Part shown: positions 51,370-60,502 of the stretch, one piece after another
How the letters are laid out: every line of letters starts with the position of its first letter
Numbering within the stretch: position 1 is the first letter of the stretch
Assembly (NCBI GenBank): GCA_027627685.1
Contig: CP091241.1
Coordinates: 2,790,396-2,854,395 of the forward strand
Length of the DNA stretch: 64,000 bases
Direction: 5' to 3'
From: Hyphomonadaceae bacterium ML37
GTDB taxonomy: Bacteria > Pseudomonadota > Alphaproteobacteria > Caulobacterales > Maricaulaceae
Notes under the pieces: generated by a model
Told to the model about the DNA's origin: nothing
The model's input: only the letters and a program-made list of their open reading frames with translations
Database searches by the model: none
Program-made: the position numbers and the translations under genes

Positions 51370-53307
51370 ATGACTGACGCCTTGATCCCTGTCCCCGCCA
51401 GCTTTGCGCGCGCGCGCATCACGCCTGCGCTCTATCAGGACAAATATCAGCGCTCCATCGCCGACCCGGACGGGTTCTGGCGCGAGGAGATTGAGCGCAT
51501 CGGCTGGATCGAGAAACCCACCCAGATCTCCGACGTCTCGTTCGCCGCTGACGATTTGCACATCCGCTGGTTCGCGGACGGGGTTCTGAACGCCTGCTGG
51601 AACTGTGTCGACCGGCACCTGCCGGAGCGGGCGAACAAGCCGGCCTTGCTGTGGGAGGGCGACCACCCCGCGCGCCATCACGCCATCACCTACGCCCAGC
51701 TGTTCAACCATGTTTGCCGCTTCGCCAATGTGCTCAAAAGCCTGGGCGTCAAGAAGGGCGACCGGGTCACGCTCTACATGCCGATGATCCCCGAAGCGGC
51801 CTACGCCATGCTGGCGTGCGCGCGCATCGGCGCGGTCCATTCGGTGGTGTTTGGCGGATTCTCGCCCGAGGCGCTCGCCGGTCGCATCCGAGACTGCGAG
51901 AGCACATTCGTAGTCACCGCCGACGAAGGCGTGCGCGGCGGCAAGCCGGTGCCGCTGAAAGCCAATGTGGACGCAGCGCTCGCCCAGGCGCCGGGCGTGA
52001 AGGCCGTGCTGTGCGTGCGTCATACCGGGGCCGATGTTGGCTGGGTGGAGGGGCGCGACCACTGGCACGATGAGCGCGCGCTGGAGGTGGACGCGCACTG
52101 CGACCCCGAGCCCATGAACGCCGAGGACCCGCTCTTCATCCTGTACACGTCGGGGTCCACGGGAAAGCCCAAGGGGGTCATGCACACCACCGGTGGGTAC
52201 ATGGTCTGGGCCTCCATGACCCATGACTACACGTTCGACCATCGCGAGGACGATGTGTTCTGGTGCACCGCCGATGTGGGCTGGGTGACGGGGCACAGCT
52301 ATATCGTCTACGGGCCGCTCTCCAATGGGGCCACCTCGCTGATGTTCGAAGGCGTGCCCACCTGGCCCGGCCCGGACCGGATCTGGGAGGTGGTGGCCAA
52401 GCACAGGGTCACGGTCCTCTACACCGCCCCAACCGCCATAAGGGCCCTGATGCGCTTCGGCGATGAGCCGGTGCGCGCCCATGACCGGTCCTCGCTGCGG
52501 CTTCTGGGCAGTGTGGGCGAGCCGATCAATCCCGAGGCCTGGCGCTGGTATCACGCCGTGTGCGGCGAAGGCCGCTGCCCGGTGGTGGACACATGGTGGC
52601 AGACCGAGACCGGCGGGCACCTGATCACGCCTTTGCCCGGCGCACACGCCCTGAAACCCGGCTCGGCGAGCTTTCCCATGTTCGGCGTCCGGCCAGCCCT
52701 GATGGACGCGGAGGGCCAGCGCCTGCCCGACGAGGGCGAGGCGCAGGGCAATCTGGTCCTGTTGGGTTCCTGGCCGGGCCAGGCGCGCACGGTCTATGGC
52801 GACCATCAGCGCTTCATCGACACGTATTTCACCGCCTATCCGGGAACCTATTTCACCGGCGACGGCGCCCGGCGCGACGCGGACGGGTACTGGTGGATCA
52901 CTGGCCGGGTGGATGATGTGCTCAACGTCTCCGGCCACCGGCTGGGCACGGCCGAGATCGAAAGCGCGCTGGTCGCCCATGAGGCGGTCGCCGAGGCCGC
53001 CGTGGTCGGCTATCCCCACGATATCAAGGGCCAGGGCATTTATTGCTATGTCACCCTGACCGCCGGGCGTGAGCCGGATGACGCGCTGGAAACCGCCCTC
53101 AAAGACCAGGTGCGCAAGGAGATCGGCCCGGTGGCGAGCCCCGACGTGATCCAGTTCGCCCCCGGCCTGCCCAAGACCCGGTCAGGCAAAATCATGCGCC
53201 GGATCCTCAGGAAAATCGCGGAAGGCGAAACCGGCGCGCTGGGCGATGTGTCCACCCTGGCCGATCCCGGCGTAGTTGACAGCCTGATTGCGGGGCGGAA
53301 GGGGTAG
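51370..53307 (+). CDS. acs: Acetate-CoA ligase
   Basis: 645-residue AMP-forming synthetase, making acetyl-CoA from acetate, ATP and Co[21 protein letters not shown] (about residue 258) is the P-loop-like AMP motif, [20 protein letters not shown] (about 297) is typical, and WWQTETGG (about 411) contributes to the acyl pocket; the Trp there favours acetate. [20 protein letters not shown] (about 515) is the hinge, and [16 protein letters not shown] (about 604) holds the Lys that can be acetylated. The ATG at 51370 is used; GTG at 51367 is less likely. GGAGCGAG lies about seven bases upstream. A propionate-CoA ligase is a minor alternative. Confidence 0.92.
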   Translation: MTDALIPVPASFARARITPALYQDKYQRSIADPDGFWREEIERIGWIEKPTQISDVSFAADDLHIRWFADGVLNACWNCVDRHLPERANKPALLWEGDHPARHHAITYAQLFNHVCRFANVLKSLGVKKGDRVTLYMPMIPEAAYAMLACARIGAVHSVVFGGFSPEALAGRIRDCESTFVVTADEGVRGGKPVPLKANVDAALAQAPGVKAVLCVRHTGADVGWVEGRDHWHDERALEVDAHCDPEPMNAEDPLFILYTSGSTGKPKGVMHTTGGYMVWASMTHDYTFDHREDDVFWCTADVGWVTGHSYIVYGPLSNGATSLMFEGVPTWPGPDRIWEVVAKHRVTVLYTAPTAIRALMRFGDEPVRAHDRSSLRLLGSVGEPINPEAWRWYHAVCGEGRCPVVDTWWQTETGGHLITPLPGAHALKPGSASFPMFGVRPALMDAEGQRLPDEGEAQGNLVLLGSWPGQARTVYGDHQRFIDTYFTAYPGTYFTGDGARRDADGYWWITGRVDDVLNVSGHRLGTAEIESALVAHEAVAEAAVVGYPHDIKGQGIYCYVTLTAGREPDDALETALKDQVRKEIGPVASPDVIQFAPGLPKTRSGKIMRRILRKIAEGETGALGDVSTLADPGVVDSLIAGRKG

Positions 53308-53349
53308 CGGTGGGGCGCAGGCCGGTGGCTTTCCAGTGACCGGCGGGCA

Positions 53350-53440
53350 GCGGGAGGCCGCTTGAGGGGTCGGGCCTCCCGCCTTGGGCGGCTGACATCT
53401 TGCGGGCGTGTGCTCCCGCAAGACCAGCTGACCCGCCCAA
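53350..53440 (+). ncRNA. Candidate structured RNA (two tandem stem loops)
   Basis: The 346 bases between acs and the next gene hold no supported gene, but two strong stem loops. The first pairs GCGGGAGGCC (53350-53359) with GGCCTCCCGC (53373-53382) exactly. The second is two-tiered: TTGGGCGG (53384-53391) pairs with CCGCCCAA (53433-53440), enclosing TCTTGCGGG (53398-53406) paired with CCCGCAAGA (53415-53423). Neither is followed by a T-run, so these are not simple terminators. The strand is undetermined; perfect pairing in both tiers suggests a real RNA, either a small RNA, a 5' leader of the membrane-protein gene or an acs trailer. Confidence 0.45.
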
Positions 53441-53653
53441 ACCACGCGCCGCTGTCGACAGGTTTGGCGTAGCGTCATGAACTTACTACCTGGGCGCGGG
53501 TCGAAGAATACGGCGATTAGCGTAGACCGGCCCGCCAACAACCCCACAACCGGTAAGCGCTTTCTGGCCGCACCGGTTTGCCTTGCGGGCGCCCGATTTG
53601 GCCGCGATACCGGCGCGCCTCTTGAAGCCACGAAGCCCTAAGCGAGCGCAGCC

Positions 53654-54319
53654 ATGCGATATCTTCCCTATGTGTTCGGGATATTCCTGCTCACCCCGTT
53701 TGTGATCTGGGCGGGGCTGTCCACGGTCATGCCGGGTCCGCAATCGGGCATCACCGATGCGCCGCTGACCACGGCATTGCTGATCGTGTCGCTGCCGCTG
53801 GTCGTGTACCACAGCATGGCGGGGCTCGCCTTTGTGGCCAACTCCATGTCGGGGCGGTCCGGAGAGACCGCGCCCGTCTGGGGGCCTGCGCGCCGGATCA
53901 GCCAGGCGATGGCGCCGCTGACCCTCGTGCTCACCATCGCATCGGCCTGGTGGATCGTCCGGACGGGCGAAGGCGCCGCTTCGGTGGCCGGTGTGGCGCT
54001 GGCCGGTCTGGCGATGGCCGGCGTGATCGCCGCGGCCCAGAGCGGCCGGCCCATGGGCCACTGGCTCACCCGTCCGGCCGCACTTTTGCTGATGCCGCCG
54101 CGCCAGCTGGGGCGTCTCCTGCTGGCCGTGCCTTTTCTGGGTCACATGTTGAGGGAAATTGCGCAGGACCCGCACCGCGCCGGCCCTTGGGTGATGCTCA
54201 ACGCGGCGCTGGCGCTGATCGCTATGGTCTGGCTGTTCGGGGTTGGCGTGCTGGTGGTGCTGGCCATGCTGAGCATCCCGGCGGTGTTCTGCGGGATATT
54301 GATGTTCTGCACGGAGTAA
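53654..54319 (+). CDS. Polytopic membrane protein of unknown family
   Basis: 221-residue protein with about six hydrophobic segments (residues 5-25, 37-60, 76-97, 103-122, 135-155 and 180-215). It has no recognisable motif beyond hydrophobicity; the C terminus ends VLAMLSIPAVFCGILMFC. I do not recognise the family. The start ATG at 53654 lies 213 bases after the second stem loop described upstream. It is convergent with the HTH/DUF2975 module, four bases apart, which does not prove a link. Confidence 0.65.
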   Translation: MRYLPYVFGIFLLTPFVIWAGLSTVMPGPQSGITDAPLTTALLIVSLPLVVYHSMAGLAFVANSMSGRSGETAPVWGPARRISQAMAPLTLVLTIASAWWIVRTGEGAASVAGVALAGLAMAGVIAAAQSGRPMGHWLTRPAALLLMPPRQLGRLLLAVPFLGHMLREIAQDPHRAGPWVMLNAALALIAMVWLFGVGVLVVLAMLSIPAVFCGILMFCTE

Positions 54320-54322
54320 GCC

Positions 54323-54562
54323 TCAATCGTCCGCGTCATCATCCTCGTCAGGATCGCCGTGGGGATCGTAGACGAGGAGGTCGCTCGGCTGGCAATTCAG
54401 CTCCCGGCACAGCGCCTCCAGCGTGGAGAAGCGCACCGCCTTGGCCTTGCCGGTTTTCAGGATCGACAGATTGGCCATGGTGATGCCCACCCGGTCGCAC
54501 AGCTCTGTCAGCGACATGCGCCGCTCCAGCAGCATACGGTCAAGGGTGACGCGGATGGGCAT
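54323..54562 (-). CDS. YozG-type helix-turn-helix regulator (second copy)
   Basis: 79-residue Cro/C1-type regulator. The DNA-binding part is MSLTELCDRVGITMANLSILKTGKAKAVRFSTLEALCRELNCQPSDLL (in blocks across residues 16-63), which matches the paralogue at 13673-13924 almost position for position (GITMANLSILKTGKAKAVRF against GITEANLSLLRSGKVKGVRF). It ends in a very acidic tail (DPDEDDDADD) absent from the other. The ATG at 54562 lies 18 bases after the DUF2975 stop on the same strand. It probably controls its own operon, perhaps through the 17-base palindrome at 55526-55542. Confidence 0.88.
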   Translation of the reverse strand: MPIRVTLDRMLLERRMSLTELCDRVGITMANLSILKTGKAKAVRFSTLEALCRELNCQPSDLLVYDPHGDPDEDDDADD

Positions 54563-54580
54563 GGCTCTGTCCCCGCTCCC

Positions 54581-55135
54581 CTAGATCGTCAGCTTCTGTT
54601 CGTCGCGCAGGCGAGCACCCTCGCGGAACACTTCCGCAAGGACAAGGATCGCCAGCACCGAGAACCAGGCCGCCAGATTGAGGCTGAAATCAGGGATCAC
54701 CCGCGCGCCGCTTTCCACCGGCGACCGGCCCAGCAGCGTGATCACCAGCGCCAGCACGCCGTGCGCGGCGTAATGCAGCAGCTGATACACCGCGATGCCG
54801 ATGGCGATGGCCCGCAAATGGCCGGCATTTTCCGGCACAAAGGGATCGCCCGCGCGCAGGGTCGCGAAAATCAGGCGCAGGCGGTGAACGATAAAGGTCA
54901 GCGCAGCCCAGGCGGCGATCGCCATGGGCAGGGCCACCACAAAGTCGCGCGCCAGCAACTGGCGCAGAAGCCCCGGCAGCTCCGGCCCGAAGCCGAGCAG
55001 GCCATAAATGCCGCTGAAAACGATGAGGACGATGATCAGGCTGGCCAGGCCGAGCACGGCCAGCAGCACGAAATAGCCGATATCGAGCAGCACCTTCAGG
55101 ATGGAGGCCAGCGACCCGGCGCCTAGCGTTCTCAT
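54581..55135 (-). CDS. DUF2975 membrane protein
   Basis: 184-residue protein with about four helices (residues 12-45, 66-88, 110-135 and 155-172). RAGDPFVPENAGHLRAIAIGIAVYQ (about 93-117) and the end ILAEVFREGARLRDEQKLTI are the DUF2975 hallmarks, so the identification is firm. It is followed on the same strand by the HTH gene. Bacillus YoaS/YozG pairs have the same order, and their function is not known. A 38-residue membrane ORF lies 128 bases upstream on the same strand. The start ATG at 55135 gives the usual family length. Confidence 0.85.
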   Translation of the reverse strand: MRTLGAGSLASILKVLLDIGYFVLLAVLGLASLIIVLIVFSGIYGLLGFGPELPGLLRQLLARDFVVALPMAIAAWAALTFIVHRLRLIFATLRAGDPFVPENAGHLRAIAIGIAVYQLLHYAAHGVLALVITLLGRSPVESGARVIPDFSLNLAAWFSVLAILVLAEVFREGARLRDEQKLTI

Positions 55136-55263
55136 GCTGTCCTCCCCTCTTCCTCGTCAAACCCGGGCGACGAACGGGCTGTGGCCGGAAAGCGTCTGAT
55201 CGAAATCCGCCGGGGAGGCGCGGTTCATCTCAGAGCTTCCGGCCGTCAGCCGTCGCCATTACC

Positions 55264-55380
55264 TTACGCGACCAGCGGTGCGATCGCGGCGGCCATACCG
55301 GCGAAGACGCCCGCCACCAGAACCAGATTGATAACCATGGCGATTGCGGCGTGTCCTGCGGTGTTGGTGGTCCTGACCAT
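55264..55380 (-). CDS. Possible 38-residue membrane peptide
   Basis: Short ORF with a very good ribosome site, AAGGAG eight bases before the ATG at 55380. It begins MVRTTNTAGHAAIAMV and continues as one uninterrupted helix of about 25 hydrophobic residues (INLVLVAGVFAGMAAAIAPL). It is on the same strand as the DUF2975/HTH genes, 128 bases upstream of them. It could be a leader peptide, a small membrane partner or a toxin-like peptide; the last is speculation. No homologue is known to me. Confidence 0.5.
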   Translation of the reverse strand: MVRTTNTAGHAAIAMVINLVLVAGVFAGMAAAIAPLVA

Positions 55381-55525
55381 CTCATACTCTCCTTGTGTTA
55401 CGTGTCGACCAACTTTTTGCCTCGCCCGGTCATTGTTCCGCCGGGCTGTCGGCTTTATGAGGTGGGCGTTCCCGCTCGCCTCGAGAACACATCTAGGACA
55501 CTCCGCATCGCTTGGCAACAAAAAT

Positions 55526-55542
55526 ATATCGAAATTCGATAT
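55526..55542. promoter_or_regulatory. Perfect 17-bp palindrome, candidate operator
   Basis: ATATCGAAATTCGATAT is symmetric about the A at 55534 (8-base arms). It sits in an AT-rich stretch between the small membrane ORF (starting 55380, leftward) and rdgB (starting 55588, rightward). A further CGATAT occurs at 55558-55563. It may bind the HTH protein encoded at 54323-54562 or a separate regulator. Confidence 0.55.
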
Positions 55543-55587
55543 TAATTTTCCGAAAGGCGATATGAGCTTTCAGCAGGACGGTTATGC

Positions 55588-56193
55588 ATGAATGTCTTCA
55601 CACGGACGGATTCCTGGGTGCTGGCGAGCCATAACCCGGGGAAAATCAAAGAGTTGGATGCACTTCTGACGCCTCACGGCCTGACCGTTATCGGCGCCGG
55701 GGCGCTTGGTTTGCCCGAGCCCGAAGAGACTGAAACCAGCTTTTCCGGCAATGCGCGGCTGAAAGCCGAGGCGGCTGCGCGCGCCTCGGGCCGGGTGTCG
55801 CTGGCCGATGATTCCGGCTTGGCGGTGGATGCGCTGGGCGGCGCGCCGGGCGTCTACTCCGCCCGCTGGGCCGGGCCAGGCAAGGATTTCACCGCTGCGA
55901 TGGAGCGCGTGCGCGCAGAGCTGGAGGCGAAGGGCGCACACGATCATACGGCCCGCTTCATCTGCGTGCTGGCTCTGGCCCATCCCGATGGCGAGACGCG
56001 GCTCTATGAGGGCGAGGTGCGCGGCACGCTGACCTTCCCGCCGCGCGGCGAACACGGGTTCGGCTATGATCCGATCTTCTTGCCCGAGGGCCATGACCGA
56101 ACTTTCGCCGAGATGGACGCGAGCGCCAAGCGCGCGCTCAGCCACCGCGCCCGCGCCTTCGCGGCCATGACTGACGATGTGTTCGGCGCATGA
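55588..56193 (+). CDS. rdgB: XTP/dITP diphosphatase (RdgB/HAM1)
   Basis: 201-residue pyrophosphatase that removes non-canonical purine triphosphates. WVLASHNPGKIKELDALL (about residues 9-26), ETGTSFxxNA-like ETETSFSGNARLKA (about 50-63), SLADDSGLAVDALGGAPGVYSARWAG (about 70-97) and FGYDPIFLPEGHDRTFAEM (about 153-171) are all diagnostic. The ATG at 55588 is used; a good ribosome site is lacking (CAGGACGG is about 12 bases before). Its last four bases overlap the start of hemW (ATGA), a common arrangement (rdgB-hemW). Confidence 0.94.
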   Translation: MNVFTRTDSWVLASHNPGKIKELDALLTPHGLTVIGAGALGLPEPEETETSFSGNARLKAEAAARASGRVSLADDSGLAVDALGGAPGVYSARWAGPGKDFTAAMERVRAELEAKGAHDHTARFICVLALAHPDGETRLYEGEVRGTLTFPPRGEHGFGYDPIFLPEGHDRTFAEMDASAKRALSHRARAFAAMTDDVFGA

Positions 56194-57338
56194 GCGCATC
56201 GCCCGTCCGGCTGGGCCTCTATATCCACTGGCCCTATTGCGCGCGCATCTGCCCCTATTGCGATTTCAACGTTTACAAGGCGGCGGGCGCGGATAGCGGC
56301 GCGCTAACGGACGCGCTGCTCGCCGATCTGGATAACTGGCGCGAACGCACCGGACCACGCGTGCTGGCCAGCGTGCATTTCGGCGGCGGCACGCCCTCGC
56401 TGATGACGCCCGCCCAGATCGAGGCCGTGCTGGCGCGCGCCGATGCGCTGTGGGGCATCGCGCCGGGCGCCGAGATCGGGCTGGAAGCCAATCCCAAAGA
56501 GGCCGCATCCTTCGCCGGGCTCGCCGGCGCCGGGATCAACCGGCTGTCGCTGGGCGTGCAGGCGCTTGACGACGCAAGCCTCGCCCGCCTCGGCCGTGAT
56601 CATGACGCTGCTGGCGCGCTGCATGCGCTGGAAACGGCGCAGGCGCTGTTTGACCGCCTCTCCATCGACCTCATCTATGCCCGCGAGGGCCAGAGCCCGG
56701 ATGACTGGGCAGCTGAGCTGTCTCGGGCTCTGGCCATGGGGCTCAGTCATCTCTCGCTCTACCAGCTGACCATCGAGCCGGGCACGGCGTTCGCCCGTCA
56801 GGCCGAGCGTGGCCGCCTCACCCCGCCCGGCGATGACGATGCGGCGGACATGTATGCGCTGACGCAAGAGCTCACCGAAGCCGCCGGCCTGCCGGCCTAC
56901 GAGATTTCCAATCACGCCCGCACCCGCGCGGATCACTCGGTGCATAACCGGCTCTACTGGGAGGGCGCGGACTGGATCGCCATCGGTCCGGGCGGCCATG
57001 GGCGTCTGGGCGCCCATGCCTCCGGCGGACGCCTCGCCACGGAAGCGGCGCGCAAACCCGCCGACTATATCGCTCGCGTGGCAACCGGCGCCGCCCATGA
57101 GATCGAAGCGCTGAACGCCCGCGACGAAGCGGTGGAGCGGGTGCTGATGGGCATGCGTCTGGTGGAGGAGGGGCTCGATCTGGACGCCCTCAAGGCGCTT
57201 ACCGGCTTTGAGGTGGATGCTGAGGGTCTGGCGCTGGCCCTGTCGCGCGGTCAGGTGCGCCGTGATGGCGCGCGCCTCATCCTGACGCCCGCCGGGCGCA
57301 TCTTTGCCGACGCGGTCGCCAGCGGCCTCGCCCCCTGA
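56190..57338 (+). CDS. hemW: Radical SAM heme chaperone HemW
   Basis: 382-residue radical SAM protein related to oxygen-independent coproporphyrinogen oxidase. The iron-sulphur motif is YIHWPYCARICPYCDFN, with Cys at about residues 17, 21 and 24. FGGGTPSLM (about 65), EANPKEA (about 93), GINRLSLGVQALDD (about 110) and HLSLYQLTIEPGTAF (about 185) match HemW; the CxxxCxxC is intact but the extra cysteine of HemN is absent, as expected of HemW. It delivers heme rather than oxidising the porphyrinogen. It is coupled to rdgB by a four-base overlap. Confidence 0.93.
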   Translation: MSASPVRLGLYIHWPYCARICPYCDFNVYKAAGADSGALTDALLADLDNWRERTGPRVLASVHFGGGTPSLMTPAQIEAVLARADALWGIAPGAEIGLEANPKEAASFAGLAGAGINRLSLGVQALDDASLARLGRDHDAAGALHALETAQALFDRLSIDLIYAREGQSPDDWAAELSRALAMGLSHLSLYQLTIEPGTAFARQAERGRLTPPGDDDAADMYALTQELTEAAGLPAYEISNHARTRADHSVHNRLYWEGADWIAIGPGGHGRLGAHASGGRLATEAARKPADYIARVATGAAHEIEALNARDEAVERVLMGMRLVEEGLDLDALKALTGFEVDAEGLALALSRGQVRRDGARLILTPAGRIFADAVASGLAP

Positions 57339-57426
57339 TATCCCCCCTGAGCCCTTGCGTGGCCGCAGGCGGGTGCATGCGCTATATCGCGCATCGACGC
57401 AGACTTGAGAACAGGGATCATCCGGC

Positions 57427-58245
57427 ATGCGGCTGGCGTTTTTTGGCGATGTGGTGGGCAAGGCGGGCCGGGACGGCCTGACGGCGCACCTGCCCGGCCT
57501 GCGCAAGCAGCTCAAGCTCGATTTCGTGGTGGTGAACGCGGAAAACGCCGCGGGCGGTTTCGGCATCACCGAGCGCACCGCCATCGAGCTCTATGACGCC
57601 GGCGCCGATGTGCTCACCCTGGGCAATCATTCCTGGGACCAGTCGGAAGCCCTCACCTATATCGAGCGCGAACCGCGCCTGTTGCGCCCGGTGAATTATC
57701 CCGAAGGCGCCGCGCCGGGCCGGGGCTGCTCGCTCTACACCCTGCCCGATGGGCGCCAGGTGCTGGTGATGAACGTGCTCCTGCGCCTGTTCATGCAGCC
57801 GCTGGACGACCCCTTCGCGGCGGTGGACCGCCAGCTTGCCGCCTGCCCGCTGGGCCAGGTCGCCGACGCGATCATCGTGGACATGCATGGCGAAGCCACG
57901 TCGGAGAAAATGGCGCTGGGCCATTATTGCGACGGCCGGGCGAGCCTGGTGGTGGGCACCCACACCCATGTGCCTACCGCCGACCACATGATCCTCAATG
58001 AAGGCACCGCCTACATGACCGATGCGGGCATGTGCGGCGATTATGATTCGGTGATCGGCATGGAGAAGACCGAGCCGGTGGCGCGCTTCGTCACCCATAT
58101 GCGCTCCACGCGCTTCACCGCCGCCAGCGGCGAGGCGACGATCAGCGGCGTCTTCGTCGAAACCGATCCGCGCACGGGGCTGGCCGTGCGCTGCGAACCG
58201 CTGCGTGTCGGAGGGCGTCTGAGCCGGGCTGTGCCCGAAGCCTGA
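57427..58245 (+). CDS. ymdB: YmdB-family metallophosphoesterase
   Basis: 272-residue protein of the YmdB (TIGR00282) family, a cyclic-nucleotide phosphodiesterase in Bacillus. LAFFGDVVGKAGRDGLTAHLPGLRKQ (about residues 3-28) carries the first metal Asp, VVNAENAAGGFGIT (about 37-50) the Asn and Glu, LGNHSWDQ (about 66) the His, and VDMHGEATSEK with VGTHTHVPTAD (about 155-185) the rest. All metal ligands are visible. ATG at 57427 follows ATCCGGC with no strong site. It lies between hemW and lptD, 88 and 81 bases away, both on this strand. Confidence 0.92.
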   Translation: MRLAFFGDVVGKAGRDGLTAHLPGLRKQLKLDFVVVNAENAAGGFGITERTAIELYDAGADVLTLGNHSWDQSEALTYIEREPRLLRPVNYPEGAAPGRGCSLYTLPDGRQVLVMNVLLRLFMQPLDDPFAAVDRQLAACPLGQVADAIIVDMHGEATSEKMALGHYCDGRASLVVGTHTHVPTADHMILNEGTAYMTDAGMCGDYDSVIGMEKTEPVARFVTHMRSTRFTAASGEATISGVFVETDPRTGLAVRCEPLRVGGRLSRAVPEA

Positions 58246-58326
58246 GCAGGCCGTGGACGGGCCGCATTTCATCCGGTACACCCAGAGGGCTTGGCGCCGG
58301 GGCGCTGGTCGGGATCGAGGTCTGCG

Positions 58327-60495
58327 GTGAGACGGTCTTTGCTCGCACTCAGTTGCGCTGCTGCAGCGCTGACAGCCGGACTCGCCGAAGCCCGCCAGAG
58401 CGAGGCTGACCGCACCTATCTGGACGCCGCCGAGCTGATCGAGGACCGGGCGCGCGGGCTCTACATCGCCCGCGGCGCCGTGCGCATGCGCTCGGACGAG
58501 CGTGTCGTGCTGGCCGACGAGATCACCTATGACCCGGCTCTGGGGCGCATCATCGCCACCGGTTCTGTCGAGATCCACGAGCCCGGACGCCCCGCCCAGC
58601 TGGCCGATTATGTCGAGCTGGACGATGAGATGCGCGAGGGCTTCGCGCGCGGCTTCGCCACCTTGCTGGAAAATAACGGGCGCACCGCCGCCGCGCTGGC
58701 CCTGCGCCGCGCCGATGGCGGGGTCGAGCTCAACGATGCTTACTACACGGCCTGTGATCTGTGCGAGGACGGTTCTCGCGAGCCGACCTGGCGGCTGCGC
58801 GCCGATCAGGTGATCCAGGACGTCGACAACGACATGATCCGGTACCGCAATGTGCGCCTGGAAGTGCGCGGCGTGCCGGTCTTGTACTCGCCCGCCTTCG
58901 CCCACGCCGATCCCAGCGTGGGGCGCAAGTCGGGCTTTCTGGCGCCGCGGATCGATATCTCCAACCGGCTCGGCTTTTCGTGGCAGCAGCCGTATTTCTG
59001 GGCCATCAGCCCATACCAGGACCTGACCATCGCCCCGCGGGTGATGACCGAAGTCAATCCGCTGCTGGAGCTGGACTGGCGCAGGCGGTTCTGGTCCGGC
59101 GAACTGCGCGTGCAGACATCGGCCACGTACGAGCGCGAGTTTGACCGCGATGGGCCGTTCGGCGACCGCGAACTGCGCGGGCATCTGTTTGCGACGGGCG
59201 AGTTCGACATCTCCCGCCACTGGCGCTGGGGCTTCGGCGCCCAGGCTGTGACCGGCGGCGATCTGTTTCTGCGCCGCTATGGCTATTCGGAAGACGCCGA
59301 GGGTTATCAGAGCCTGTTCACAGCGCCCCGGCGCACGCTGATCAGTCAGGTCTGGACGGCGGGACGCGGACCGGCCTGGTATGCCGACGCGGCCGCCTTC
59401 CACTTCAACCAGCTCAGCGAGACGTTTGACGACGACCGCCTGCCGCTGGCGGCGCCGCAGGTGCGCGGCCACTACCAGCTGGCCCTGCCGGGCGGGGCGG
59501 GGGTGGCGGACCTGTCGTTCCACGCGCTCAGCCTGACGCGCGAGCTGGGCGATGACTATCACCGCGCCAGCGCCGGCGCGGAGTGGAGCCGCGCGATGAT
59601 CCTGCCCGGCGGGGTGCGCGCCGAACCCTTCGCCGTGGCGCGCGCGGACGTATTCGACATCACCCAGCGCGATGTTGCGGGCGTCGAGACCGGCCGTTTC
59701 GACACCGCGCGCTGGCTCGGCGCGGCGGGGCTGGACGTGAGCTGGCCTTTCCTGCGGCCCGGCGAGCGGGTGGACGTGATCCTGGCGCCGCGCCTGGCCG
59801 CCATCGCCTCCACAGAAGCCGGAACCGGCAATGCGCCGCCCAATTTCGACAGCCAGACCCTCGATCTGGACCGCTCTTTCCTGTTCGCGCCGGTGCGCTC
59901 GCCGGGATTTGACTTTTGGGAAGACGGCGCGCGCGCCGATCTGGGCCTGTCGGCCTCCTTCAATGAGGCGGGCGGCCCGCGCGGACTGGAGCTGTTCGCC
60001 GGGCGCAGCTACCGCCTGTCGGGCGATGACCGCTTCCCCGCCGCGTCGGGCGTAGCCGAAGACGCGTCCGACTGGGTCGCCGAAGGCCAGCTCGATTATG
60101 ACTGGCTGACCCTGGGCGCGCGCGCGCGCCTTGATGGCGACACCGGCGCCACCAACCGGCTCGACGCCAATGGCTCGGTGCAGCTGTGGCGCGCCAGCCT
60201 GTCGGCGCGCTACACCGATGTCGCCGCGCAAGCCGGAGGCTCGGCCCTGCGCGAGCTCAGCACGGCTGGTCAGGTCGAGATCACCGATCGCTGGTCAGGC
60301 TTCTACCGCCAGCTCCAGGATCTGGATGCCGGAGAAGCCCGGCGCATCCAGGCCGGCTTCATGTACCGGGATGAATGCACGCTGATGCGCATCTATTACC
60401 AGCGCGAAAACGAGCGCATCAGCAATCTTGAACCGAGCGAATCCATCCGGTTCGAGCTGGTCCTGTTCACGCTGGGCGGGGTCGACGGGCGCTGA
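58327..60495 (+). CDS. lptD: LPS assembly outer-membrane protein LptD
   Basis: 722-residue LPS translocon barrel. Signal peptide about residues 1-22. An N-terminal OstA-like beta-jellyroll (about 30-125) has ADEITYDPALGRIIATGSVEI. The Cys pair YTACDLCEDGS (about residues 141-144) is followed by the barrel with VLYSPAFAHADPSVGRKSGFLAPRI, and another Cys sits in MYRDECTLMRIYYQRENER near the C terminus, consistent with the disulfide rearrangement used in LptD maturation. The start is a GTG at 58327, with GAGG six bases upstream; an earlier ATG at 58291 gives a poorer signal peptide. With lptC and lptA at 63.3-64 kb, this shows LPS export genes close together. Confidence 0.93.
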   Translation: MRRSLLALSCAAAALTAGLAEARQSEADRTYLDAAELIEDRARGLYIARGAVRMRSDERVVLADEITYDPALGRIIATGSVEIHEPGRPAQLADYVELDDEMREGFARGFATLLENNGRTAAALALRRADGGVELNDAYYTACDLCEDGSREPTWRLRADQVIQDVDNDMIRYRNVRLEVRGVPVLYSPAFAHADPSVGRKSGFLAPRIDISNRLGFSWQQPYFWAISPYQDLTIAPRVMTEVNPLLELDWRRRFWSGELRVQTSATYEREFDRDGPFGDRELRGHLFATGEFDISRHWRWGFGAQAVTGGDLFLRRYGYSEDAEGYQSLFTAPRRTLISQVWTAGRGPAWYADAAAFHFNQLSETFDDDRLPLAAPQVRGHYQLALPGGAGVADLSFHALSLTRELGDDYHRASAGAEWSRAMILPGGVRAEPFAVARADVFDITQRDVAGVETGRFDTARWLGAAGLDVSWPFLRPGERVDVILAPRLAAIASTEAGTGNAPPNFDSQTLDLDRSFLFAPVRSPGFDFWEDGARADLGLSASFNEAGGPRGLELFAGRSYRLSGDDRFPAASGVAEDASDWVAEGQLDYDWLTLGARARLDGDTGATNRLDANGSVQLWRASLSARYTDVAAQAGGSALRELSTAGQVEITDRWSGFYRQLQDLDAGEARRIQAGFMYRDECTLMRIYYQRENERISNLEPSESIRFELVLFTLGGVDGR

Positions 60496-60502
60496 CCGGC
60501 GC

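Noticed and set aside
57418-60231. Long open frame (937 codons) on the - strand
   Set aside because: Antisense to ymdB and lptD, both certain genes. No signal or domain is visible; it reflects codon bias on the opposite strand.
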